A stretch of DNA of 64,000 nt from Aricia agestis (GCF_905147365.1 NC_056428.1:36995001-37059000); one strand, 5' to 3'. Positions 1-14,600 are shown, counted from the stretch's first letter. Program-made: numbers and translations. The notes: generated by a model from the letters alone, not told the origin.

Positions 1-138
1 AAAAATTGACGTGAGATTTAACTTTATCAGCTGACGCCTGACAATCATAACTTGGCATTGATAATCACTGTCAACGTCACAGAGACAATTTGCCTGAACG
101 TAACTTTGCTTGGACCATAGACAATCTTTTTATTTTTA

Positions 139-992
139 TTGAAAATATGGCAAGCAAGTTACAATGTGGGGGTGCAAAGTTGCTATAAAAGACAGAAACA
201 TTATGTCTGTCTATCTATATATGATCTTCTTTGCGCCAATATTTCAACAAAGAAATTCAATCAATTGATTAAGGATCAAAGCATACATGACTGGTTGTGT
301 CCTGCTTGCCGTAATAAACTGCCCAAGGCTGACAACCAAAACACACCGGTAAGGGGACATCTACCGCTTGAAGCTTCCCCAGGCACTACAATAATGTCAC
401 CATGCGTAAAAAGACAGTGGTTTCTTCAAATTCACCTAAAACCTCACCCACATCTTCACCGCCACCAGTACCGGATCCTACCAATGCAAAAGGTTGATCA
501 AGACATGTCTAACTTACTTCGTTCTGAAATAAAAGATGCATTGAAAGCTGAACTTCCTAAAATTTTAAAAGCATCCTTAAATTCTGAACTGTCAATTTTA
601 AATAGTAAAATTTCAGACTTAATTACGTCTATTGAATTCATCCTTGGAAAATATGACGAAATAAAGACAAAGACGAAGAAATGAAGATCCTTAGAACCCA
701 AAACTCAAATCTCATGCAGCAAGTTTCTATCATGTCATCGCGTTTATCCGCTCTTGAACTACACAATCGTGAAGCTAACATAGAAATACATGTTATACCT
801 GAATTCAAGTCCGAAAACTTACCTCAAGTAGTGCAGCAGATAGGAAAGGCAGTATCTCAAACAATACCAGATGAGGATATAAGTACATTCTTGTTTTCGA
901 GTGGTGAAAATAAATCCCAAAAGTACACAAAACGAATAAATCGATACGGACTTGAAATAAAATATTTGAATTTTATAATAATATGTTACTAG
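139..992 (+). pseudogene. Decayed retroelement ORF1-like fragment (PHD-type finger, coiled coil, FP25K-like domain)
   Basis: Two reading frames overlap by 4 bases (139-684 and 681-992) and together look like one broken protein. The first half has the end of a PHD-type zinc finger (DWLCPACRNKLP followed by DNQNTPVRG) but lacks the usual first cysteine pairs. A lysine/leucine-rich, coiled-coil-like stretch comes next. The second half resembles the FP25K-like domain (REANIEIHVIPEF, then SENLPQVVQQIGKAV) found in ORF1-type proteins of lepidopteran retroelements and related to baculovirus FP25K. The frame break, short length and loss of downstream sequence mark it as a dead fragment, not a host gene. 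No reverse transcriptase follows. The family is recognised by pattern only. Confidence 0.6.
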
Positions 993-1320
993 CTGTCCCG
1001 GCAAACGTTTCTTTGCCATATAAATTATTTCGCTCATATTATTTTATTGAAGTGACTAAATAAGTATGTCACCATGGCAACGTCCATCGCTATCCCGTCG
1101 CACAAACAATGGTCGCCGTCAGTCTCGAGTTGTAATAATTTACTATTATTTATTCAACAAATACGCTTATCAATATAAAAAGTGCCCATTAGCCGATTCT
1201 CAGACCCGCTGAATATGCATATAAAATTTGGTTAAAATCAGTAAAGCCGTTTCAGATTATCAGATATAGATCAGTTAGCCGCGGCCTAACATTGTGACAT
1301 GAGAATTTTATATATAAGAT
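990..1320 (+). repeat. Interspersed repeat family A, copy 1
   Basis: This starts near agctgtcccggcaaacg and ends at catgagaattttatatataag. An inverted copy lies at about 43735-44046, sharing the stretches around catggcaacgtccatcgc and cgacgggatagcgatgg. It looks like a non-autonomous retroposon tail common in Lepidoptera. No coding potential is seen. Confidence 0.6.
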
Positions 1321-1442
1321 TTGTAAAACCAAAAACGAATTCCTGTCCCATTATTACTTTTTATTTTGTAAATTCAAGGAGCAAAATAAAACAAGTACAT
1401 AATTTACAAGACTCACTCGAATTATAAAAACTGTTTAATTTA

Positions 1443-1803
1443 GGGTGGTTGAAACTTGCACCAGAGGCGTGGTTAAAGTTATGGTCAAAGTTATGGTTAT
1501 AGTTAAGGCTAACTTTAACTTTAACCTTAACTTTGACCACAGAATTTGACAGATGACAGCTGGTCCGACAAGGCTTGAAATTAACGTGGGCGGGAGCGCT
1601 GCTGGTAAAGGAGAACTGTCAAAAATGGCGTTTTTGTACTATGATGAGAGCGTTAGTTCCTTTTTTCACCACGTTCAAGGTTATGGTTAAATATGGCGTC
1701 CCTTTTTTACTTTAACCAAAGATTTGACATTTTGCATTGTAGTTATAACTTAGGTATAGTTAAAGTTACTGTTATAGCTAAAGTAAGTTGGTGCAACCCA
1801 CCC
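1443..1803. mobile_element. Harbinger-like MITE, family H1, copy 1
   Basis: The ends are inverted (left gggtggttg..gcaccagaggcg, right ggtgcaacccaccc) and are flanked by a 3-bp TTA duplication (1440-1442 and 1804-1806). The interior has runs of gttaaagtta and gttatggttatag motifs. Three more copies lie at 35337, 36809 and 42362. The TWA target duplication points to PIF/Harbinger-mediated transposition. No transposase is encoded. Confidence 0.8.
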
Positions 1804-1806
1804 TTA

Positions 1807-2445
1807 GTATTATCATTATTAATTTCACATAAATATGTGTTACTTTTCACAACGTGGTTATTAATTTATGGGGATATTTCGTTACAAGTAATCAATGCAT
1901 CTGATTCTACTTATTCGCTTTCGATTTTTAAGACTGACATCCCTAGAGTTTAAAAAGAAAAAAAGTCAGCTGACGTAACATTAATACGACCTACAATTAT
2001 TAAGATCACAATTTGTTTATTACGCTTAGAATTGTTTATCAGTAAAAGCAAATCGTTAAATAATTCGTATTGGTCATATTTACAATAAATATGTAATCGT
2101 AATAGAAAACAGTTAATCAATTGTGCAGTTATAACAAAACGCAAATATTTATTTTTATGCAAGTCACTACCAGGTTACGTTGTGCAATTTTGATGATGAT
2201 GATGAACTGTCAAATGTGACCTATTAAAATGCCCCGACTACTTGTTATGTATTTTATTAATCCGCCGTTAAATTTTTAATATTGGACATATTCAGTATTT
2301 TTACAGTCTGTTTAATTTTGTAAGGTTCGTTAAGTAATGCCTCATTAGGTTGGTGAAACTACGTCCCCGCTACATAATCTGTTAGGTTATGCTTTGTAAG
2401 ATACAATAATATTTTATTTCTTAAGGTTCTAATGTTTTGTTGCAG
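1807..2445. other. AT-rich stretch upstream of the first CNOT1 exon in view
   Basis: No convincing coding sequence is seen. The end of this stretch (about 2420-2445) is the pyrimidine-rich tract and CAG acceptor of the first visible CNOT1 exon, so most or all of it is probably CNOT1 intron. Confidence 0.5.
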
Positions 2446-2629
2446 ACTCTCAAACCCACCAATACACTATTGACTCGACTCACTCGGCTATTGAAGTTGA
2501 CCACTGCACAAGATGTCGCCTTCACACTTGTGCTGAGGAAGGCCTCGACAAAGCCCGATATTGTGACACTAGCGAAACAACACTTGAAGAAACGATTTCT
2601 CGACTTCGTACAGTGCTATCTCGACGCAG
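2446..2629 (+). CDS. CNOT1: CNOT1 exon a (first in view)
   Basis: The acceptor is ttttgttgcag and the donor gtatat. The exon starts in phase 0 with TLKPTNTLLTRL and ends in phase 1 after YLDA. It corresponds to the animal CNOT1 segment that begins at about residue 104, so it is an internal exon. The exon(s) with the start codon are not in the window. Confidence 0.85.
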
Positions 2630-5600
2630 GTATATAAGTAACATTGTCTACAAATATGTTTATGAGCTGAAAACTATTTTTAATAGAAGAATTATAAGTT
2701 CGACAAAAAACTTAAACTATAACACTATTAAAACATACCACTAAATACTAGTGCAATATGATCTTTGATGTCTTACTAAGATTTTCATTAATTACTGCTT
2801 AAATACCATTATATTATGTAGTATATTAGGTATGTATATTTCTGCTACAAGAACTTGACAAGCTTATGAGATTTGAGCTTGAGAGATATCGCTAGATTAT
2901 GACACTGGATACATAACTCGAGATTTTTGTTTTTTTTTTGGCAAAATGTGATCTGACAACTATAAGATTCCATATCAATGTGTGCTTACTTTCAGAGCGT
3001 GGACACCAGGCGGAGCGCGCAGGTCTTCAGGAATGCAGCCCTGAAGTTTTGCAAACCCTCTTGACAAGTCTCGCGCACGAGAATTTTCGACTCGCACCCG
3101 TCACAAAAGACTTATTTCTAAAGCGACTGCGAGTCGACTTTCCCAGGGAGGTGGTACCCATAGTACTAGCTCCACTCCTGTATCCTGACGACTCTCAAAC
3201 ACCACTCGAGGAAATGACAACATCGGACGATATGTCGGCCGCAATGATGGACAACTCGTTGGCGGATATCATCCGGGACATCGGATATGCGTTCACCGCG
3301 TCAGTGGAAGATTGCAAGAACAACATGCTAAACTTTGGTGCCAGAGAGCCAACGGCGATAGACGTTGCGCGGATTATTTCGATGATGGTGAGATATCACG
3401 CCACTTTACCGGATGGCCCCCAGATGCAAACGCCCGGCAACTTCTGGATGAACCACGAAACGAAGAAGGAACCGACTGCCCATGGGCATTCTGAGACGTG
3501 GAACGCCGAAGTGTTCGTACAGACTCTAAAGGACTTGGCGGCGAGTTTAAATTGGAAGGAGGTTATTTTACAACTCGATCATCCCGAGTTTATAGTACCC
3601 GACAGACAAGGCCTAAGTTTACTCTTCACGATACTACGGTTAGGTCTTCAGAGCGCTGGATATCCGGCCAATATTTTTCCAGTAGAATATTTATGTCGAC
3701 GGTGGACCAATTTAGACGGGCAGATGAGCCTAATATCGAACATACTGAAACATCCCGACATTTTCAGTTTCGCGGACCATCCCTTCCATCCTGTGTCGAT
3801 AGATTTACTAAAATCACCTCCTGAATCTGACAACAAGGAAATTGCTACTTGGCGCTGTTTGTATCTAGTGGAGCTACTGATTTTTGCTTCAGAGCGAGGA
3901 TACTACATGCAAGTTCACGAGCTCCTAAAGTTTCCACTGCAGCACTGTCCCGATATACTATTACTAGCTTTATTGCAAATAAATCCACCAATAACGGTTT
4001 TCAGACAAGAACTATTGACCACATTAATACCGATATTTCTAGGAAATCATCCCAACTCAGGTATAATTCTCCAACACGCGTGGCATACGCAAAATCCGAA
4101 TATAAAACCAATAATCATGCACGCAATGGCAGACTGGTATATTCGCGGAGAGTGCGATCAATCCAAACTTTCTAGGATTTTGGATGTGGCCCAAGACCTG
4201 AAAGCTTTATCTCTTCTGCTAAATGTACAGTCGTTTCCTTTCGTCATTGACTTGGCGTGCCTAGCCTCTCGTAGGGAGTATCTCAAGCTTGACAAATGGC
4301 TAACCGACAAGATAAGGGATCACGGAGAAACATTCGTTTCGGCAATGGTTAAGTTCTTACAGAGACGTTGTCCGCCTGTGCTCGGAAAAGTACCCGAAGA
4401 ACCATTGCCCAAAGCGGCCCAACTACCTCCAGAAACAGTGGCCACCATGCTTACATGTCTGCAGCTGTGTATACCAAACGTGCAGCAGGAATTACAGGAA
4501 GCGATTTACAACGTGATCGCTACTTGCCAGACTATGATGCTGAATAAGACGAGACAGACTGGTATCGCTGGTATCGCGCGGCCTCACACCAGAGTACTAG
4601 AAACGCCGTTCAACCCGGCTGGCTTAGGAGGACAACTCTTCACTCCACACGTCGACACTTGCCTCGCTACGTTGACGCCAAACGTGGCAAACATGACCTT
4701 AGGAGCACCAGCAAATACAGCCTTTGCCATGCCCGGTACGTTGGGTCCCTTAGTTGCAGCACCCGGGTCGCCTTCGCGGCTAATGGGCGCCGGTCCCAAT
4801 AGTCCATTTATGATGCCGATGCCACACACCGCTAACGTGGCGACGATGGGGGCGCTAGCCCGAATGCCCCCAGCGCCAACCATGGACAAGCCACGACTAC
4901 CCGATCCGATACATTTCCCAGAGATGATGCACAACGTCTCCAAAGAGATCGAAGACGAAGCCAATGGCTACTTCCAAAGAATCTACAACCATCCACCTCA
5001 TCCGACGCTTTCTATAGATGAGGTGCTAGACATGCTGAAGAAGTTTCAAGACTCGCCCAACAAGAGGGAACGGGAAGTCTTTACGTGTATGCTACGGAAT
5101 CTTTTCGAGGAATACAAATTCTTTCCTCAGTATCCCGACAAGGAACTACACACCACTGCACAGTTGTTCGGTGGTATCATTGAGAAAGGACTCGTACCAA
5201 GCTACGTCTCTCTTGGACTTGCGCTAAGGTTTGTCCTGGACGCACTGAGAAAACCAGAGGGATCTAAAATGTACTACTTCGGCATTGCAGCTCTCGACAG
5301 ATTTAAATCTCGCTTGAAGGACTATCACAAGTATTGTGAGCACGTGAGAGCGATACCACATTTCAATGAGTTCCCACCTCATTTGATCGAATACATAGAA
5401 TATGGTTTGCAAAGCCAGGAGCCACCGACGAAGCCACAGGGTGCAGTTCTACCAGCCAGCCTTGCAGCGCTATTGAATCAGAATACCATTGTGACTGTTT
5501 CGGCGCCATACAGGTAGGCTGTCAATAAATATTTAAAATAGTCTTGTTGTCGGAGTAAAACGTGCGTCAATGTTCACTCGTCCGTTTAAGCATTGGTTAT

Positions 5601-8600
5601 TCAAATGAAAATAAACGTTTGTGATTTGCGAACCGCAATTCTGGTAAAGCAGATACGTTGTTTACACATTTGAATTTAAAATTTTCAATTCTTACTTAAA
5701 AATCATACAGTGAACTCCAAAACATTCAGTTGTGTTTTATATTTTATATACGGTTTAATTCAAGGTTAAACCAAGAAAGATGCTTAACTTTTTGTAATCC
5801 TTATTTCTATCTACGTAATATGAAAACTTACAATGCAATTACAAAATATTACTTATGCTTTATACTAAACAATCTTGTATGACTGCTCTGTATGTTATAT
5901 AATTTTAATTTCCTACCCATATTAATATTTAATGTACAAAATATTGATTATATTTTTTCTTACAGGGCGGTTGTATGCACGCCTAGTGCTATATCTGTGA
6001 TATCAAAAGTTGCCAACTGTGCAGCCGGTGGAATCGGAAGTAGGCCTTCCATTGCCAACGCTACCAATATTGATACGCTTCTTACTGCCACCGACAGGGA
6101 GGAGAAAATCAATGCACCACCCGAAGCTATACAAGACAAAACTGCCTTCATATTCAACAACCTCAGTCAGCTAAATCTACAACCCAAATGCGAGGAACTG
6201 AAAGAAATCATAACGGACGAATACTTCCCTTGGCTCTCGCAATATCTCGTCATGAAACGAGCATCTATCGAGCTCAATTTTCACGCTCTGTACTCAAACT
6301 TCTTGGACGTTCTCAAAATTCGTGAAGTCAACAAAATGGTCACAAAAGAAACGTACCGAAATATCAAGGTACTGCTGCGATCTGATAAAGGAATCGCCAA
6401 TTTCTCTGACCGCTCCCTCCTGAAGAATCTTGGACACTGGTTGGGAATGCTCACTTTAGCCCGCAATAAACCAATCCTCCATGTCGATATCGATCTCAAA
6501 GCACTTCTACTTGAAGCTTATCACAAAGGACAACAGGAACTTTTATACGTGGTGCCGTTTGTTGCGAAGGTCTTGGAAAGTTGTGCCAAGAGCGTCGTAT
6601 TCAAGCCACCGAATCCCTGGACCATGGGATTGATGAATGCACTCGCCGAATTACATCAAGAGCCCGATTTGAAACTAAATCTCAAGTTTGAGATAGAAGT
6701 ACTTTGTAAAAACTTGTCTCTAGATATAAGTGATCTCAAACCATCAATATATCTGAAAGATCCGGAAAAACTAAGGTCAATAGAATTCCAGCTATCCCAG
6801 CCGAAGCCGAGCAAGGAAGCGGCCACCAATGTTATACCAATCAACCAGGCAATAGTGCAAGCTCCTCCGCCGATGCAGATGATGCCTCCACAACAACCGA
6901 TGATTCCAACTGAAGAAATGTCAGTGACTGCCCCGACTCCGACTAGTGGCCTGGTAGCCAACGACCCGAGCCTGATGGGCGTGATCGGGCTACCGGAACC
7001 CAGATTCAACTACCTAGACGTGAATGTTTCATCCACTTCCGCTTTCGGACAAAAGATATGCTTCAATCCGCATATCCTGCTGTTCCAGACATATCCCAAT
7101 CTGAAACAGTTTGTCAAACCAGCAATTGAGAGATCGATTCAAGAATGGATTCATCCAGTTGTGGATAGGTCTATCAAGTACGCTTTGACCACCTGCGAAC
7201 AGATCATAAGAAAGGACTTCTCCTTTGACCCCGATGAAGTGAGAATGAGGACATGCGCTCATCACATGATGCGGAACCTCACCGCTGGGATGGCAATGAT
7301 CACCTGCCGCGAACAAATCATAAGCACCATCAGCGCCAACCTGAAGGCTGCTTTCGTCACTGCATTGATACCAGCCACAGCACAACAAGTAAGTTCTTTA
7401 ATTCAGATGAATAAAAACCTTGTACAATTCTAGTAAATATACTAGCGTTCTAGATGGTTCCCATTTTGTTAATCAATTGTCTTTCCACTGTTGTCCTCCT
7501 TGACAGTATGAAATATTATTTGCTTTGACTTTGTTATATAAATGACCTGTTATAATGTTAATAATTATTCCAGGACGCAATTGATAGTGCCGCGGCAGTT
7601 CTGGCGACAGAGAACATGGAACTGGCTTGTGCATTCATCCAAAAGACTGCCGTCGAGAAGGCCCTACCCGAACTCGACAAGAGGCTAATGAACGATTACG
7701 AAATGCGAAAAATTGCTAGACAGGAAGGACGTAGATACTACGATCCCATGGTGTTGACATACCAGACAGAAAGGATACCCGAACGCGTACGCCTGCGCGT
7801 AGGTGGCCCCACTGATATACAAATTGCTGTTTACGAGGAATTTGCATGCAATATTCCTGGATTCATGCCTGTTCGTGATGCTGGTATGTTTATACCGAAA
7901 CCCGCCGCTCAAGAACAAATACCACAAATGACTTACAGCCAAGTCATGAACCCTACACAGGTATATTAAAATGTTCAAAGTAATTATTACAATAATTACT
8001 TTACTTAGGGTACACTAACAGTAGATAATATAGTGCAAATACTTTATTTTGGTTTCTTATGACTACTAACGTTATTTTATTCGAAATAAAAATACCATTG
8101 CTTACGAACATTCGTGCTATTTTTAGAATGCTTCTGGTATAATATTTGTAAGTAAAAACTAATTGTTATGTGTCGTAAGCTTCGTTTTCGTTTCAAAGAC
8201 AACGTGTTATTTTAAGAACACATATCGTTTAGGCTACATTACAAAACATACAATGAACTCTTTTCTGTGCTTTGCTGTTCAGTCTATTTAAGGTTTGACG
8301 CTTTTATAGCGAAATAGGCAGCGAATGAACAGAACGTTTGAAAATGTAATTCCACTTTTGACAACATAAAGAAAGCTTCAGTTATTATTTAAAATTAAGT
8401 ATTACATATTCAAATAGTTCCGCTTTTTTTACACTTAGGCCCACTTGCGCCAAACCTTTGAGTTAAATAAATAACCCAGGGTTTACTTAGGGTACACTAA
8501 CAGTAGATAATATAGTGCAAATACTTTATTTTGGTTTCTTATGATTACTAACGTTATTTTATTCGAAATAAAAATACCATTGCTTACGAACATTCGTGCT

Positions 8601-11600
8601 ATTTTTAGAATGCTTCTGGTATAATATTTGTAAGTAAAAACTAATTGTTATGTGTCGTAAGCTTCGTTTTCGTTTCAAAGACAACGTGTTATTTTAAGAA
8701 CACATATCGTTTAGGCTACATTACAAAACATACAATGAACTCTTTTCTGTGCTTTGCTGTTCGGTCTATTTAAGGTTTGACGCTTTTATAGCGAAATAGG
8801 CAGCGAATGAACAGAACGTTTGAAAATGTAATTCCACTTTTGAAAACATAAAGAAAGCTTCAGTTATTATTTAAAATTAAGTATTACATATTCAAATAGT
8901 TCCGCTTTCTTTACAAAAATTCTTACACTTAGGCCCACTTGCGCCAAACCTTTGAGTTAAATAAATAACCCGGGGCTTACTAACTCAGTGTTAACGTTTT
9001 TAATTTTTAACTCATACTACATATTGCACCAGAAGAATTTATCCCAGAGTCAACTAACCCGGGCTTATGTCATGTTCATTCTTTTTACATCCAGCCAAAT
9101 ATGATAGAGCGAATGCTGAATAATTTAAGTGTACTGCTCTCTCTCGCTCCAAAGTACTTTAAATAAGGCTATCTCCTTATATCAGATTTGAAATGACACG
9201 TGGTTCTATGTCGCATTGTGCGTGCGTGTTGTGATATTTTGTGCAAATAAATTAAGTCGAAAATGATAAAAATTGGGATGAAACACTTGTGTCCAAGTAC
9301 TACCTATTTATGAAGGAGTTCACTAAAGATGCACTAATCCAATATTTATTATTATTAAACTTTGGTAAAGACTTACTTTTTATGCTCATTTGTATATTGC
9401 AATTATTTTCAATTTTATTTAATAAAAAGAGAACAGTTTCTTTTTCTAGGCGAAATCTTCGATGGAAATCTTTGTCTCTTTGTGAGTAAATACGGGACCC
9501 TAAACAGATCGGTCCGTTCTACAATCCTTCTGTAATACGAGTCCGAACTAATGTATTCGATAATTTCTTCATCATCATCAGATAACAACCACTGATCATT
9601 TATCATTGTTAAACACAAAATAAAACCGGTACCTATTACTGAACACAACAAAGTACATAAGTCATAACCGAAAAATCTCAGTTTTCTATATTACTAACCC
9701 AGAGTTAGTTGATTTAACCCTCCGACATCAGTGGGTTTAAAAATTTAACAAATTAACTCGAGGTTACTACCTAACTCTTGGTGGTGCTTGCACCACCTAG
9801 AGTACACCACATAATATCTTGATATGATGTCAATTTAAATTCGAAGTATAATTTAACTCAGAGTTAAGCGTGTTAACCCAGTCTGGCGCAAGTGGGCCTC
9901 ATTGTGCTTATCCTTTATGTTGATTAATAATCCTGACATAATCTGAAATAAAATAAATGGTCTAAAACATTTTATTCACCAATTAATTATGTAAATTGTA
10001 AACGAAAGCAAATAAATTAATAAGGCGCCCCCCACATTAGGCGTGCGCGTTTCTTGGGCGTTTGAGTGAGAGAACGCCTTATGCAGTGCGCTCGTATGCC
10101 CGAGGAACGCGCACAGTGCACACCTCATGTGGGATCAACCAAAACTAGATTTTGTTCTATTTAAATTATAATTGAAAATAAGATTAACAAGTTTAAAAAA
10201 ATATAATGTTCAGCTTTGTAAATCACCAACCCGCATGTCAATGAAAATTGGATGTTAGGTGTAATATAATAATGTTCTATTTATCTTACTACAAGGTTTC
10301 TTCAATTTCACGTTTGGTGTAATTGTTTCGATGTCGTATTTGCACTTATGCTTCAAATGCACCCTGTGTCGTGGTCAGATCTTAAGATAATCTTTTTAAG
10401 GTATGACCACATTGTTCGGAAGCTGGCATGTGGATTATTTGAAGTGATTTTTTTCAGGTGTATGGCACAGACGAAATGGGTGCATTGATAACTGCTGCGG
10501 AGTTGTTCCTAGCTAATACTCTGTCTGTGCCGGCTTTCGCTGTGCAGGCAACGAATATGCATACCCTGCTCGAATGTCTGATTATTGCGAGACGACAGAG
10601 AGATATCGTTTCCGGTCTGACGCTGTTGCAGAGAGTAAGTTAATTATAAAAATATTTTTATCCGCTATTTGCTATTTAAAAGTATTTATCTAAACTTACA
10701 TTTCTTTCAGTGTAATATGAGTTCGTTTCGGCGGTTAAGTCTAACTCTTCTGTAAATAAATGTATGCAAACCTACATTCATAAAAAGTACAAGGAACTAG
10801 TCTAGTCTATATTATAATACTTTTTAAACCAAATCTTTGTTCTAGGCTGTGGAAGGTCTACTCGATGGCCACATGGTCCAGTCTGGCATCAACACTGAAC
10901 ACGTAGACATGATGACAAGATACAGAGACATACATCTACGGGTGCTGAAACTTCTAGAAGACAACAGAGTTTACGGCCATGTATGGACCACGAAACAGAT
11001 CACCAGCGTTGTCATTGAATGCCGAGATGAACTCAAATACAACTTGGAAGGTGTTGACTGCCTGATTAGAAACCATCTGATCAATTTACCACAGGTTTGT
11101 TTTTTTATTTGGTTGTAATTTGGAGATCTCAACTCTCAAGTTCTTTTGGTAACTAAGGCCCACTTGCGCCAAAACTTTGAGTTAAATAAATAACCCGGGG
11201 CTTAATAACTCAGTGTTAACGTTTTTAATTTTTAACTCATACTACATATTGCACTAGAAGAATTTATCCCGGAGTCAACTAACCCGGGCTTATTCCGGGT
11301 TCATTCATTCTTTTTACACCCAGCCAAATATGATAGAGCGAATGCTGAATAATTTAAGTGTACTGCTCTCTCTCGCTCCACAGTACTTTAAATAAGGCTA
11401 TCTCCTTATGTCAGATTTGAAATGACACGTGGTTCTATGTCGCATTGTGCGTGAGTGTTGTGATATTTTGTGCAAATAAATTAGGCGGAAAATGATAAAA
11501 ATTGGGAAGAAACACTTTTGTCCAATGTTTATCTAGTCTACCTATTTATAAAGAAGTTCACTAAAGACGCACTAATCCAATGATATTATTATTAAACTTT

Positions 11601-14600
11601 GGTAGGGAATTACTTTTTACGCTCATTTGTATATTGCAATTATTTTCAATTTTATTTAATAAAAAGAGAACAGTTTCTTTTTCTAGGCGAAATCTTCGAT
11701 GGAAATCTTTGTCTCTTTGTGAGTAAATACGGGACCCTAAACAGATCGGTCCGTTCTACAATAATTCGAGTCCGAACTAATGTATTCGATAATTTCTTCT
11801 TCATCATCAGATAACAACCACTGATCATTTATCATGGTTAAACACAAAATAAAATCGGTACCTATTACTGAACACAACAAAGTACATAAGTCATAACCGA
11901 AAAATCTCAGTTTTGATATTACTAACCCAGAGTTAGTAGATTTAACCCTCCGACATCGGTGGGTTAAAAATTAAAAAAATTAACTCGAGGTTACTACCTA
12001 ACTCTTGGTGGTGCAAGACATGATGTGAATTTAAATTCGAAGTATAATTTAACTCAGAGTTAAGCGTGTTAACCCAGTCTGGCGCAAGTGGGCCTAAGAA
12101 AGTATCGCCTCTAAAATTTAATTTTGTATCATCCTCATAAATATTCTAGTGACCTACATCTCAACTCAATTTATTCTTAGTTTCCGCCCCGAGTATCGAA
12201 AATAATCGGAATATTTTGTCTATTTTGAATTTTGTTTTGACCCAGAACAAATCTTAGGGATCTTTGTCTTTCTGACACGGATTTTTTTCTTTGGCTTAGC
12301 TTCTTATATTTTTGGTTAGCAAACCACACCAATTGGGTGTTATCAAGTTTTAGTAGACTTACGGACGTTCCCAATATTTGATCTATCTTTCTACTAGAGA
12401 TAGGAATAGCTCACAATTGACATAAAATATATGTCTCTAATGTCTAATGTGAGCTATCTCTAGTAGGGCAAAACCTGAGATAGATCAAATATTGGGAACG
12501 GCCGTTAGTAGTCGTATAATCTTTCTAATATTATCTTTGTCTTTATGGTATCTATATTTTTTTTCAGTACGACCTGGCACTAGCCCATCTTATGGACGGC
12601 GGTAACAACTACGTAGCGGTGGCATTCGCGATGCAACTGCTCCAACTGTACCTCGTCGATGACAGAACTAACACATACGCTACAGAGTCCGACCTGTACC
12701 ATACCACGGAGACTCTGATAAGGATGACCACCCACGGCCGTCAGCCGCCGCCAGAGGGCCTGGCGACGCTTATTGAGACAATAAGGATCAACCAGGACCC
12801 CAGCACCTATCTTGGCGAACGATCACCTTTAGGCCCTACTGCGCATATCCATAACGGCATCTTGCAAGTTCGGGTAAGTTTTGTTTTGAAGATGTAGAAG
12901 CAATAAGAACAACAGTCATGAAGAATGTTACTTAAACTTTCTTAATTTGCACTTAACACTCGGCGACACTCGTTTCGCCTGTCATTAAATGCGATAGTCC
13001 ATTGCTCATATTTCAACACTTAAGTCATAAAAAAAAAAAGTTTTTAGTAGCCTGCCATATTGCCTTATACTTAGCCATGCCATATACTTAGCTAATTACG
13101 ACGACAAATTAAAAAAAATCTACTACTACTACTTGGCTAGAAAGTCACAAATGTTTCTATTACTAACCAAAATATCCCCGCAGGCCCGCGATTACGACGA
13201 CCCACCCGGTCTCCAGGAGAAAATCGAGACGTTATTCCGCGAATGGCGTGCGATTCTCATGGGACAGCTCACAGAGGTGGAAGTTGGACAGAACTTCAAT
13301 ATGTACGTCCACAGAATGAATATCAACGGGATGCTGAAATCAGACGACATGGTGGGACGATTCTTCAGAATCGCGACCCAGATGTGCATAGAGAATGTGT
13401 ACCAGCAGCTCAACGAGGACAGAGTGAACCCACCACCTGTGCCTCTGAAGAGGGAGAAGTATTATTCCATGTGCGATTCCTTCATCAAACTCGTGTCGCT
13501 ACTAATCAAGAACACGTCCGACGCTGGAAACCCCACGCCCAAGCTGAATCTGTTGAATAAGGTGTGTATTATAGTTACCGTATAAAGTCCTGTATTTGCA
13601 AGGCACATAGAGGTCATTCTTACTCTACTTGTCTTTTTCACTCGCCCAATATAATGCTTTCTTATTTACACGAGACAGAAGCTCGATAGCATAACGTCGA
13701 GTATGCATGAAAGAGACAACGAATGAGAATTTCAATTAACTTCTGCGTCCTCCAGTGCAGGACCTCTCTTTCCAACAAAGAGAAAACATAATATATTAAT
13801 TAAGCAAAAGTATAGGCAAATACTAAAGGATGTTGACCAAGAGATCATAATATTTTAAAACGTTGTCCTTACCCACATCTTTAATCCAACTTGTCTTTGC
13901 CAGATGCTGGGTATAATCGCGGGTTGCTTACTCCAAGACCACGAAGACCACGGCGCCAACTTCCAGCAGCTGCCTTACCATCGTCTTTTACTTATCCTCT
14001 TCTTGGACATGAATATGGCGGAACCTGTCTTAGAATCTATGAACTATCAGGTATGTTTGTTGTGATTATATGCAGCCCGCAGTGTCATTGCATAGGATGT
14101 AGAGCAATGTCGATAAATCAATTATAGGACAACTTAGAATCTCTTCTAACACAGTAGACAAGATCAATTTCAGCATAGCAATAGAAAAAAATATCCTGCA
14201 ATTTTAGCTCTTCCCTTAAAAGTACTGTGCAATGTATAATATTTATGTTACTGTGCGGTTTCTTATTCACATTCGATATTTATGTTGTAATCGTAATGTG
14301 AGCCATTTAATCTATGGCAGCTGCACAATAAATAATTTCTTTCAGGTTGTGGTTACACAACGAAATACTATTACGTTTTTGGTGTACAAAGACATGAATA
14401 TTATGCAACCTTTTCAGGTTCTGACAGCATTTTGCCACACGCTTCGTATCATCCGACCCAGTGTGGCGCCAGGCTTCTGCTACGCCTGGCTTGAGCTGGT
14501 CGCCCATCGCGCCTTCATCAACCGGGTATTAGCCGTTACGCCGCAACAGAAGGTATTAAAAATGTTCAAATGGCTAAAAACGCCTTAAATCGTGATATGG

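Noticed and set aside
3312..4175. Extra + strand open frames within CNOT1 exon b
   Set aside because: Out of phase with the conserved CNOT1 frame, with no domain features.
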